From positions 1 to 54,157 of the forward strand of contig JAFQOR010000018.1 in NCBI GenBank assembly GCA_017403125.1: a stretch of DNA of 54,157 bases. The letters are read 5' to 3'. The DNA comes from Alistipes sp. Its GTDB lineage: Bacteria; Bacteroidota; Bacteroidia; Bacteroidales; Rikenellaceae. The notes beneath the pieces are model-generated. The model did no database searches, was not told the origin of the DNA, and worked only from the letters and a program-made list of their open reading frames with translations. Both the position numbers and the translations under genes were made by a program. Below are positions 8,059 to 15,722 of the stretch, piece by piece. Within the stretch, counting starts at the first letter, position 1. The number at the start of each line of letters is the position of its first letter.

Positions 8059-9624
8059 CTAATAGTTGTGTGCTATACAGTAGCGAGCTACGGCATCGGC
8101 CACACGTTCGCCGTCGAGCGCTGCCGAGATTATACCTCCTGCATATCCTGCTCCCTCGCCCGAGGGGAATAGCCCTTCGATTTCGACATGCATAAGGGTC
8201 TCGTTGTCACGAGGAATACGCACCGGTGTCGATGTTCTTGACTCCACGCCCACAACAATAGCCTCGTCGGTAACAAAGCCCTTCATCCTGCGACCGAATG
8301 TAGCAATGCCACTGCGCAGACGCTCCGATATAGCATCGGGCATCCATCTATCCAGACGCGATGGTGTGATTCCGGGGATGTATGATGTCGCGGGGAGGCT
8401 CTTCGACTCTTTGCCGGCAACAAAATCCGATACGCGCTGCGCTGGTGCCACCTGTTTCAATCCGCTATGGGCACGCGCCAACTCCTCGAATTGTTGTTGA
8501 TAGCGCAGACCGGCAAGCTCGCCCCACTCAGCGCGAAGGTGTGCAAAGTCCTCCAAGCGCACCTCCGTGACAAGTCCCGAGTTTGCAAATGCCGAGTTGC
8601 GACCACTTGGCGACATGCCGTTTACTACCGTCTGTGACGAGTCGGTCATGGCAGGTACGATGAAGCCTCCGGGACACATGCAGAATGAATATACACCTCT
8701 ACCAGCCTCTTGATTTACAAGCGAGTAGCTCGCTGCCGGCAGCCATTCACCACGCTCCTCGCGGTGGTATTGTATGCTGTCGATAAGGCGCTGTGGGTGC
8801 TCTATGCGCACGCCCATGGCAAAGGGCTTTGCCTCGATGGCGATACCCGACGAATAGAGCAGTTCGTATATGTCGCGTGCCGAGTGTCCCGTAGCCAAGA
8901 CTACGGCTGCACCCTCCACCGTATTATCTCCAACACGTACGCCCGTGATGCGCTTGTTCTTGACCACAAAGCCCGAGACCTTGCTCTCGAAGAGCACCTT
9001 GCCACCATGCTCGGTTATGGTGCGGCATATGTTGGATATGATACGTGGCAGCTTGTCGGTGCCTATGTGTGGATGTGCCTCGTAGAGTATCGCGGGGTTT
9101 GCACCATGCCAAACGAGGGTTTGTAGAGCCTTGTTGTAGTCGCCACGCTTCTTGCTGCGCGTGAAGAGTTTGCCGTCGGAGAAGGTCCCGGCGCCACCCT
9201 CGCCAAAGGCGTAGTTCGAGTCGGGGTCGATGTTGCCACCGCGATTTATCTGCGCTATGTCGTGCTTGCGCGAGAGAACGGACTTGCCACGTTCGAGCAG
9301 TATAGGTTTGTATCCCAACTCTATAAGTCGCAGCGACGCAAAGAGTCCGGCAGGACCCGAGCCTACTACAATAACCTCCGTGGTATTCTCCACGGTGGGG
9401 TAGTCGAAGTGTAGCGGTTCGGGCTGTGGCTCGTTGTCGATATATACTTCGAGCGTAAGATTCACCTTTGCCATGCGTTGACGTGCATCTATCGAACGCT
9501 TGGTAACACGCGCCAGTGCGATATCGCTCTGACGTATGCCGAGCCTCTGTGCCACTTGTGCTATGTAGAATTTCTCGTCTGCCGCCTGCTTGGGCGACAA
9601 TTGCAAAGTTACGGTTTTTGGCAT
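8059..9624 (-). CDS. FAD-dependent oxidoreductase (COG2509-type)
   Basis: The 521-residue flavoprotein has an N-terminal extension of about 90 residues and then a Rossmann FAD-binding motif, VIVVGSGPAGLFASLRL. This is followed by LLERGKSV, GEGGAGTFSDGKL and the C-terminal GLFPSGEGAGYAGGI. It belongs to the uncharacterised bacterial FAD-dependent dehydrogenase family; the redox substrate is unknown. The start at MPKTVTLQL (9624) is preferred over an upstream Met because a -7 box (TATATTTG, minus strand, 9644-9651) lies just before it. The symporter gene follows directly. Confidence 0.85.
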   Translation of the reverse strand: MPKTVTLQLSPKQAADEKFYIAQVAQRLGIRQSDIALARVTKRSIDARQRMAKVNLTLEVYIDNEPQPEPLHFDYPTVENTTEVIVVGSGPAGLFASLRLIELGYKPILLERGKSVLSRKHDIAQINRGGNIDPDSNYAFGEGGAGTFSDGKLFTRSKKRGDYNKALQTLVWHGANPAILYEAHPHIGTDKLPRIISNICRTITEHGGKVLFESKVSGFVVKNKRITGVRVGDNTVEGAAVVLATGHSARDIYELLYSSGIAIEAKPFAMGVRIEHPQRLIDSIQYHREERGEWLPAASYSLVNQEAGRGVYSFCMCPGGFIVPAMTDSSQTVVNGMSPSGRNSAFANSGLVTEVRLEDFAHLRAEWGELAGLRYQQQFEELARAHSGLKQVAPAQRVSDFVAGKESKSLPATSYIPGITPSRLDRWMPDAISERLRSGIATFGRRMKGFVTDEAIVVGVESRTSTPVRIPRDNETLMHVEIEGLFPSGEGAGYAGGIISAALDGERVADAVARYCIAHNY

Positions 9625-9652
9625 AACGCAGATATTTACCCGACAAATATAG

Positions 9653-9684
9653 TGAAAAAAACGCATAAGAGCCAACGTTATGCG
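9653..9684 (-). terminator. Orphan rho-independent terminator
   Basis: On the minus strand ACGCATAA and TTATGCGT form an 8-bp stem with a 9-nt loop, followed directly by seven T. It lies just upstream of the promoter of the FAD oxidoreductase gene. No minus-strand gene is visible in the 200 bp that would feed it, up to tRNA-Leu. Confidence 0.6.
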
Positions 9685-9821
9685 TTTGTAAGACGCTAAA
9701 ATTTAGAATTGGGTTGCACGATTGTGCACTATGCAATGTGTAAAATACTACGGTCTATGAGAGTTTAATGTTGCGTTAATTGGTAATTTAGCTTGTTTTT
9801 CAAAAAAATATTTCGGAATAG

Positions 9822-9853
9822 TTTGTATTAAGCGGAAAAAGTTTTTACCTTTG
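9822..9853 (+). promoter_or_regulatory. Promoter of tRNA-Leu
   Basis: TTTG at 9822-9825 and TACCTTTG at 9846-9853 with a 20-bp spacer form a textbook Bacteroidota -33/-7 pair about 45 bp upstream of the tRNA. Confidence 0.65.
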
Positions 9854-9897
9854 CCACGCAAAACGGCACTCGGAGGGAGTGTTATAGTTTAGATCCT

Positions 9898-9979
9898 GCG
9901 GATATGGTGTAATTGGTAGCCACGTCAGACTTAGGATCTGATGCCGAGAGGCGTGGGGGTTCGAGTCCCTTTATCCGCA
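9898..9979 (+). tRNA. tRNA-Leu (anticodon TAG)
   Basis: The acceptor stem GCGGATA pairs with TATCCGC (9972-9978), with A73 at 9979. The anticodon loop CTTAGGA carries TAG, and a class-II variable arm (TGCCGAGAGGCG) and the T-arm GGTTCGAGTCC are present. CCA is not encoded. A strong terminator follows, and an AT-rich accessory segment starts right after it. Confidence 0.93.
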
Positions 9980-9980
9980 C

Positions 9981-10225
9981 CTCATTTGAGACGAGCGACT
10001 TTCTAAGTCGTTCGTCTTTTTTTGTGTTCTCTTATTTGAGCGAGCTCCAAAGAGAACAAAAAAAGACGAAGCCATTGGCTACTCGTCTCAAATGAGCAAC
10101 CAAAGGACTCGAACTTTAGTCGGGGTTGAGCCGATATGATAATGATTTATTGCTCGACCTTCGGTCTGCGCTATTTTCTAGGTATCGGCTCTACGACTAA
10201 AGTCGTTCGAGTCCCTTGGGTTTTG
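9981..10225. repeat. Nested long inverted repeats next to tRNA-Leu
   Basis: Two palindromes lie side by side. The first has perfect 15-bp arms CTCATTTGAGACGAG (9981-9995) and CTCGTCTCAAATGAG (10082-10096), with further inner pairing of GTTCTCT and AGAGAAC. The second is an imperfect ~40-bp inverted repeat, 10098-10136 against 10183-10223, including GACTCGAA/TTCGAGTC, CTTTAGTCG/CGACTAAAG and GAGCCGATA/TATCGGCTC. Its right arm carries GTTCGAGTCCCTT, the T-arm sequence of the adjacent tRNA-Leu. No ORF explains it. It may be a decayed tRNA-derived or structured mobile element. Confidence 0.6.
9989..10023 (+). terminator. tRNA-Leu terminator, left copy of a 34-bp direct repeat
   Basis: GACGAGCGACTT and AAGTCGTTCGTC form a 12-bp stem with a 3-nt loop followed by seven T. 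The same sequence with a changed loop recurs at 13838-13871, at the other end of the AT-rich segment. The bases around it (CTCATTTGAGACGAG, 9981-9995) also recur inverted at 10082-10096. Confidence 0.8.
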
Positions 10226-10521
10226 TGCGGGCAAAGGGACTCGCGAAGCTTTGCTTCGCAACTCCTGTCATATTTACAATCCCTCCAAACCTCCCTTTGA
10301 GAAGGGAGGCTTGTGGCAAGTGTCCCACTTGCTTACCTTCGGTGAACACATACTATCAACACTCTGCTCTCGCTCTGCTGACCGCAGTTCGAGTCTGGTT
10401 ATGCTATCCGTTAGATGTTGTTGGGTATAGCAATGACAAATTCGGTGGAGGATATTGAAATGGCGTTGGAGAAGTTAAGAGGATAAAAAATCCGCCTAAT
10501 GGTAGTTAAGCGGATACTTTG
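10226..10521. other. Gene-free stretch with small hairpins
   Basis: No convincing gene is visible. Three perfect short hairpins occur close together: GCGAAG/CTTCGC (10243-10259), CCTCCCTTTG/GAAGGGAGG near 10290-10310, and GCAAGTG/CACTTGC near 10315-10335. Another T-arm-like GTTCGAGTC lies near 10388. The MBL-fold gene begins its 3' end at 10522. Confidence 0.45.
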
Positions 10522-11622
10522 TTATGGGAGGTTATAGGTAAACATCTGTTTGGTCATTGAATCCTCTGTAACAATTATAGGAATGCTCTGTTTTGCAATT
10601 ATAGTATCAATAGTAATCCTATCTGGATGATTAAATTTATCATGCACGCCTACTGACATTATGCAAAGTTTCTCTGGGGTATATAAATCAGCATTTAGAT
10701 TATGTTCAGACCCATGATGCGGAACTTGTAGCAACCTTATACCATCCCAATAGTTTTTATAAAAATCCTTCAAATTAAAACAATTGAAATTTTGTTTTGG
10801 ATAGTTTGGGTTTGCTTCAAAATCGCCCATATATAGACAATTACGACAATGGCAATCAAGAATATTATAGCATTCTTTACAATTATTACACCCTAACCCC
10901 GAGTATAATGCCATTGAGTAGCTATTGTGGCTATTCTTGTATACGCTTTCATATATCTGCTTACAATATACAAAATTTGATTTGATAAGGTCTTTTAATT
11001 TACCTATAAGCACTTTGTCTTGCCCAATGAATGCGGTTTTAAATATATTATCATTTTTTAGACATTTAATTAAGTCTTCAGCTGATGTGTTCTTAATATT
11101 ATATGGAATGTATTGCCATCTTTTGTATGCAGGATTTAATATTATTGGGGCTTTAATTGTCCCTGGAAGTATCTTATCATAGGGGATTGACTCAATATCA
11201 TCATCCTCCATGTTAAATTCCTTAATCTTAACTATATTATAGTTTTTCCCTTTACCACCCCTACATTTACTAATAAACCGATTAGCTACGCAATAAATAG
11301 AATGATTGATGGCATTAAACATCAATGACTCAACTAAAATCGCATCTGTTAATACAGGAATGAAAATACGCTCAATATCAAATTTTTTAGAGAGATAATC
11401 TATGCCACTTGTATGGTCGGTGTGGAAATGTGATATAAATAAAGCGTCAATTCTATCTGTAATCTGCCGTAACACATCAATTTGCTCATACAAATACTCT
11501 CGCTTAGATAGTGTACCACAATCATAGACTACGGTCTGGATGACTTCTCCCTTATCATCATAAAGCACTTCTGAATAAAATGCCCCATGTCCTACGGGAT
11601 GAAATGTTCGTACTAATCTCAT
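10522..11622 (-). CDS. MBL-fold metallohydrolase with a Cys-rich insertion
   Basis: The 366-residue soluble protein has the metallo-beta-lactamase fold. The zinc motif HFHTDH lies at residues 65-70, a metal-binding Asp is in MGDFEANPN (Asp267), and VPHHGSEHN sits near residue 300. The last motif is typical of the ComEC/Rec2 C-terminal branch, whose members include nucleases. An insertion at residues 245-262 carries six Cys (pattern CxxCxxCx5CxCxxC), suggesting an extra metal site. The gene overlaps the end of the upstream PLD/LRR gene by 4 nt, so the two are co-translated. Base use is clearly more AT-rich than in the flanking genes, which suggests acquisition by transfer. It is likely a nuclease or nucleotide-processing hydrolase; the substrate is unknown. 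Confidence 0.75.
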   Translation of the reverse strand: MRLVRTFHPVGHGAFYSEVLYDDKGEVIQTVVYDCGTLSKREYLYEQIDVLRQITDRIDALFISHFHTDHTSGIDYLSKKFDIERIFIPVLTDAILVESLMFNAINHSIYCVANRFISKCRGGKGKNYNIVKIKEFNMEDDDIESIPYDKILPGTIKAPIILNPAYKRWQYIPYNIKNTSAEDLIKCLKNDNIFKTAFIGQDKVLIGKLKDLIKSNFVYCKQIYESVYKNSHNSYSMALYSGLGCNNCKECYNILDCHCRNCLYMGDFEANPNYPKQNFNCFNLKDFYKNYWDGIRLLQVPHHGSEHNLNADLYTPEKLCIMSVGVHDKFNHPDRITIDTIIAKQSIPIIVTEDSMTKQMFTYNLP

Positions 11623-13604
11623 ATTTCTTTCTCGTTTTCAAAGTCGTATCCAATAATTTGGTCAGCATATTCTTTCCATACTTCTGCATTTTTATATGCA
11701 TCTACAGACTCTACTGGTACATATATCGCTTTTAATGTATCAGGGAATACATTATCTCCATATGAATTGCCACCTAAGAATGGTGGCTTTGTTGCCTTAC
11801 AAAAAATTTCTTTTACATTACTATAACTAAAAACATCCCATCCGATTGAAATTACATTATCGCCAATTTTAATACAGGAAAGCTCAAAACAACCGCAAAA
11901 CGCATCATCCCAAATATTTGCGACATTATTTGGTATAATATATGTAGGCCCCGATGCTTCCGCATATGCTATTAGTGTATAATCCATAATTAAGCAACGA
12001 CCATCATCTGCTGAGTATTTCCCATTAAATTTCTTGAGATTGCGACAACCATAGAATGCACCACTTTCGATATCTGTTATATTTTCAGAGAGAGTGATGC
12101 TTGTGAGTGAAGAACAAACATTAAATGAATCATTTCTAATTGTAGTTACACTATTTGGTATAGTATAAGTAGCACCAGACGCATTTGCATATGCAACAAT
12201 TGTATTATTTATAATTAAACAACGTCCATTATCTGCTGCATACTTACCTGTGAATTCCTTTAGACTACTACAGTCATAAAATGCTCTATGGCGAATTTCG
12301 GTTACACCTTTGCCTATAGAAATAGTTATAAGGCTTCTACAATCAGAGAATGCATACCACCCAATACTCACTACACTATCTGGAATGTTAATATCTTTGA
12401 GACTGAAGCAATTCCTGAATGCTCTATTCCCAATTATCTTTACTCCATTACCAATAATTGCTCGTGAAAGACTTGTGCAACGTTCAAAAGCTTCATTCCC
12501 AATTGAGGTTACACTGTTGGGGATACTAATGCTAGTTAAGGAACTACAAAACTTGAAGGCTGAATCTTCAATTATTGTTACACTGTTTGGAATGGTTATA
12601 TCTATAAGTTCTTTGCAACTTGCAAATGCCTTACCAATTGCTGTGACAGTTTTGTCAAATATAACAATACCAATTCCATTATTAAATGTCATAGATATTA
12701 CTTGGGCATCAAATTTATTTGGCAAGGACAGTTTGTTAATATATGTTCTCGATTTATACACAATTATCCTATTGCTATCAATACGAACACCGCTATTATC
12801 ATATATGCAAAGTTCGTCATTGCCTAAATATGCCTCAATGAAGTTATTATCTCGCCAGTGAATAGACTTGTGTTGAAATGGGATTATCTCCGTTCCGTTT
12901 TTGTCAATTGCACCAAAATAGTGACCTAAGCAAACGAATGACAATCCGCCATGGAACTCTTCAACGCTATTGTATCTACACGGAATAACCTCCTCATCTT
13001 GTTCATTAACAAAACCCCATAGGCGACTATTACCTATGGTGCGGCACACCTTAGCGAGACCATCAATATATTCTCCTATCTCACAATATCTCGCTTGAAG
13101 TTGCTGAATTAAATCTATTGTTTGCTCCTCCTTATGCTCCGTTCTCTTGACTTCTCCTTTTGATTCTGGCAACTGTGCTGCTAACTTGTCAAAAATATCA
13201 GAGTAGTGTTTTGTGGTCTCTGACTCTTCGGAATATACTGTAATATCTTCATCGTTATACTCTGCACCATTTGTCCAGTTATAAGAACCTGATATAACTA
13301 CACTGTCATCTATAATGCAAAACTTATGGTGGAGCAATCTGCTTTTATCGCCCCTCTCGTTCCAATATATACAACCACCACGCTGGATAAATTCATCAAA
13401 GTCCACATCATTGGTATCTGCGAAATTTATCTCATCCTTGTTCGTTATAATCGTGACTTCAACACCCGCATCGAGTTTAAGAAGCAGGGGTTGAAATAAT
13501 AAGTCGTTTGTGAACCACGCCACACAAATCTTAATAGAGTGTTTAGCGGCAAACAACTCCTTCTGGATGACATTTTGAATCTTATATGAATGATGCTTAA
13601 TCAT
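11619..13604 (-). CDS. PLD-like nuclease fused to WG-like and BspA leucine-rich repeats
   Basis: The 661-residue protein has no signal peptide. Residues 1-150 form a single-HKD phospholipase D/Nuc-type domain: HxKxxxxD at His92-Lys94-Asp99 in HHKFCIIDD, then SGSYNWT. Single-HKD proteins usually pair as dimers to make one active site and often cut DNA. Residues about 190-290 resemble WG repeats (LWGFVNEQDEEVIPCRYN, FGAIDKNGTEIIPF). Residues about 310-650 are BspA-type LRR_5 units such as TIPNSVTIIEDSAFKFCSSL. The layout, a nuclease-like effector plus a large repeat scaffold, recalls immune sensors, but the role is inferred. The stop overlaps the MBL gene start by 4 nt. The AT-rich composition and isolated position beside tRNA-Leu suggest horizontal gain. 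Confidence 0.8.
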   Translation of the reverse strand: MIKHHSYKIQNVIQKELFAAKHSIKICVAWFTNDLLFQPLLLKLDAGVEVTIITNKDEINFADTNDVDFDEFIQRGGCIYWNERGDKSRLLHHKFCIIDDSVVISGSYNWTNGAEYNDEDITVYSEESETTKHYSDIFDKLAAQLPESKGEVKRTEHKEEQTIDLIQQLQARYCEIGEYIDGLAKVCRTIGNSRLWGFVNEQDEEVIPCRYNSVEEFHGGLSFVCLGHYFGAIDKNGTEIIPFQHKSIHWRDNNFIEAYLGNDELCIYDNSGVRIDSNRIIVYKSRTYINKLSLPNKFDAQVISMTFNNGIGIVIFDKTVTAIGKAFASCKELIDITIPNSVTIIEDSAFKFCSSLTSISIPNSVTSIGNEAFERCTSLSRAIIGNGVKIIGNRAFRNCFSLKDINIPDSVVSIGWYAFSDCRSLITISIGKGVTEIRHRAFYDCSSLKEFTGKYAADNGRCLIINNTIVAYANASGATYTIPNSVTTIRNDSFNVCSSLTSITLSENITDIESGAFYGCRNLKKFNGKYSADDGRCLIMDYTLIAYAEASGPTYIIPNNVANIWDDAFCGCFELSCIKIGDNVISIGWDVFSYSNVKEIFCKATKPPFLGGNSYGDNVFPDTLKAIYVPVESVDAYKNAEVWKEYADQIIGYDFENEKEI

Positions 13605-14066
13605 GGCTTGTATTGATATATCCGATGAGATATGTTGTCTCTACAAAATTAAAAATAATTTCCGAAACGAACAACACTCTTCGGGGGACATTGCAAGAAA
13701 CATTAACACCATTTTTCTAATTTAGGGGGGGGACTTTATCGGGATGATATTCTCTGACCCACTGGGAGAACTCCACGAGTTTCAGAAAGCCAGTCTTAAA
13801 AGTTCGATAATCTGTCAGGTTGAGGCACGAAGTTTTTAGACGAGCGACTTTTCAAGTCGTTCGTCTTTTTTGGGGTGGTCTCTAATCTTATATAAGTAGG
13901 CTCACACGAGAAAATACCTCCGAATAATTATTGAAATTATGGTGGTACGAAGCAAATATTTCGTAATAATTATGCATAAGTCACCCACGAATGGCGCTAT
14001 TTTAACAACGAAAAAGTTGATTTGTAAAATAAATGAAGAAAATTTTTTTCGGTAAATTTTATTTAC
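13605..14066. other. Intergenic stretch between PLD/LRR gene and OmpA gene
   Basis: No complete gene is visible. On the minus strand, 13721-13850 is an open frame of about 42 codons without a usable start codon that reads like a protein C-terminus (LVEFSQWVREYHPDKVPPLN then stop). It may be a gene remnant at the segment edge. The terminator repeat at 13838-13871 and the OmpA promoter follow. Confidence 0.35.
13838..13871. repeat. Right copy of the terminator direct repeat
   Basis: AGACGAGCGACTT, a 3-nt loop, then AAGTCGTTCGTC and six T repeats the terminator after tRNA-Leu (9989-10022), differing in the loop and the final base. The two copies bracket the 3.8-kb AT-rich segment with the MBL and PLD/LRR genes. 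On the plus strand it also works as a terminator stem. Confidence 0.65.
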
Positions 14067-14074
14067 TACTTTTG
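14067..14074 (+). promoter_or_regulatory. -7 promoter box of the OmpA-family gene
   Basis: TACTTTTG fits TAnnTTTG and lies about 70 bp upstream of the ATG. The -33 region is only T-rich. Confidence 0.5.
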
Positions 14075-14145
14075 CCGCGCCTTAAAAATGCCGCGTGATG
14101 GCATCTTATTTGGAGTGGATAGTGTAACATATTAAACTTTGTATT

Positions 14146-15345
14146 ATGAAAAAAATATTACTTTGTGCTTTAACAGTGGCGTGTCTGCTCTCGGCATCTA
14201 CGCTATATGCGCAGAGCGAGGGCAAAGAGAGGTTGCGTTGGAGTGGTGTTGAGACCAACCGCTTTTGGGATAACTGGGAGATCTCTGCGGGTTTTGGTAG
14301 CTCGACGCTCGATATTGCTACAAAGGCATCGAGCAAGAACCCCGGAAAGTTCTTCGATCGCAACAGCTGGAATGCCAACTTTGCAGTCACCAAGTGGTTC
14401 TCACCTATCGTAGGTGCGCGTGTGCAGCTCGATGGTGGTCAGTATCAGAACTATGCATTCAACAAGCAACTTTTCGGCAGCGACCTATATCAGACGCCCT
14501 ATGTCTTTGTACATGCCGATGCTATGCTTAACCTCTCGAATTGGATTGGTGGCTATCGCGAAGACCGCGTATATTATGCTGTTCCCTATGCGGGTTTCGG
14601 TTATACGGCAATGTCGTGGACCAAGGAGTCGGTAGGCGGATACAATGGCGAGTTTGCTGTGACAGCAGGTCTTTTGAACAAGTTTCGTGTGTGCCGTCAG
14701 ATAGACATACAGCTCGACGTACGCACATGGCTCTTCCCCGAGCAGGGTCTTCCACAGCAGGTGCAGAGCGGAGGTCGTTATGCCTTTGCCTTCTCGGCAT
14801 CGGTGGGCGTAGCATATCGTTTCAATAACCGTGGTTGGTCAAAGGCATATAGCCAGAAGGAGGTTGATGGCTACCTCGGTGAGATTGAGCGCATGAAGGA
14901 GGTGGCAGCAATGGCGGATAACACTCTTGCTGCGGCAAACGACAAGATAAGCGACTTGGAGGATGCAAATGCTCGTTTGCTCGAAGAGCTCGATGCATGT
15001 CGCAAGCAGCCCAAGCAGTATGTTGTTGCCGTTGATCAGATACTCTTCTTTGCCATCGGCGAGGCAACTCTCGATAACTACGCAAAGGCGACTCTCGACA
15101 GCTATATTGCAGCTGTCAAGGATACCAATACCGATATGACCATTACCGGATATGCCGACCGTGAGACAGGTTCGGCAAAGCGTAATGAGGAGATTTCGAA
15201 GTTGCGTGCAGAGGCTGTTGAGAGCTATATCGTCAATGCCGGCATAGATGCCGACCGCATTACCGTGAAGTGGGTGGGAGATACCGAGGTTGCATTCGAC
15301 GAGCCTCATGGTGCAGCGGTTAATAGATGTGTAGTCATCAAGTAG
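14146..15345 (+). CDS. OmpA-family outer-membrane protein
   Basis: The 399-residue protein begins with a Sec signal peptide (MKKILLCALTVACLLSASTL, cleaved near YAQ). Residues about 35-230 look like an outer-membrane beta-barrel of alternating aromatic strands. A short coiled-coil linker follows (about 240-290, MADNTLAAANDKISDLEDAN). The C-terminal ~110 residues are an OmpA-like peptidoglycan-binding domain (ITGYADRETGSAKRNEEISK, LRAEAVESYIV). By family it anchors the outer membrane to the cell wall. It is a single-gene unit followed by a tandem repeat and a shared terminator. Confidence 0.9.
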   Translation: MKKILLCALTVACLLSASTLYAQSEGKERLRWSGVETNRFWDNWEISAGFGSSTLDIATKASSKNPGKFFDRNSWNANFAVTKWFSPIVGARVQLDGGQYQNYAFNKQLFGSDLYQTPYVFVHADAMLNLSNWIGGYREDRVYYAVPYAGFGYTAMSWTKESVGGYNGEFAVTAGLLNKFRVCRQIDIQLDVRTWLFPEQGLPQQVQSGGRYAFAFSASVGVAYRFNNRGWSKAYSQKEVDGYLGEIERMKEVAAMADNTLAAANDKISDLEDANARLLEELDACRKQPKQYVVAVDQILFFAIGEATLDNYAKATLDSYIAAVKDTNTDMTITGYADRETGSAKRNEEISKLRAEAVESYIVNAGIDADRITVKWVGDTEVAFDEPHGAAVNRCVVIK

Positions 15346-15361
15346 TTGATAGCGGATATAC

Positions 15362-15640
15362 AGGCGAATTGCTGCGTTACGCTTGTCCTCAAAATCCTCA
15401 TTTACATCAAGTAAACTGCGGTTTTTCGGACTGCGCAAGCCTTGCACTTCAACCTTTATATCCGCGATTAGCTTTCGCACAAGGCGAATTGCTACGTTAC
15501 GCTTGTCCTCAAAATCCTCATTTACATCAAGTAAACTGCGGCTTTTCGGACTGCGCAAGCCTCGCACTTCAACCTTTATATCCGCTATTAGCTTTCGCAC
15601 AAGGCGAATTGCTGCGTTACGTTTGTCCATAAAAATCCTC
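15362..15640. repeat. 120-bp intergenic tandem repeat, about 2.3 copies
   Basis: Units begin at 15362, 15482 and 15602, each starting AGGCGAATTGCT. The two full copies differ at four positions by eye (G/A, T/C, T/C, G/T); the third is cut after about 35 bp. The unit length is a multiple of three and at least one frame is open on each strand, but neither frame has a start or upstream signals fitting a gene. It lies right behind the OmpA stop codon. Confidence 0.85.
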
Positions 15641-15661
15641 CCCAATAGAGGATGTATAAAT

Positions 15662-15703
15662 AAAATAGTTCGTTGCGATTTACATCCGCAACGAACTATT
15701 TTT
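15662..15703. terminator. Bidirectional terminator
   Basis: AAAATAGTTCGTTGCG (15662-15677) pairs perfectly with CGCAACGAACTATTTT (15687-15702), giving T-runs on both strands. It ends the OmpA unit and the convergent transglutaminase-like gene. Confidence 0.85.
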
Positions 15704-15722
15704 CTACCATCTACTATCTGGG

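Noticed and set aside
9989-10023. tRNA-Leu 3' end as a classical attL/attR
   Set aside because: The repeated sequence is the terminator, not the tRNA 3' end, and no integrase is present; kept only as a hypothesis in the findings.
14839-15645. Minus-strand 268-codon frame across the OmpA 3' end and the tandem repeat
   Set aside because: It covers a clear OmpA gene and is open mainly because the repeat unit is a multiple of three.
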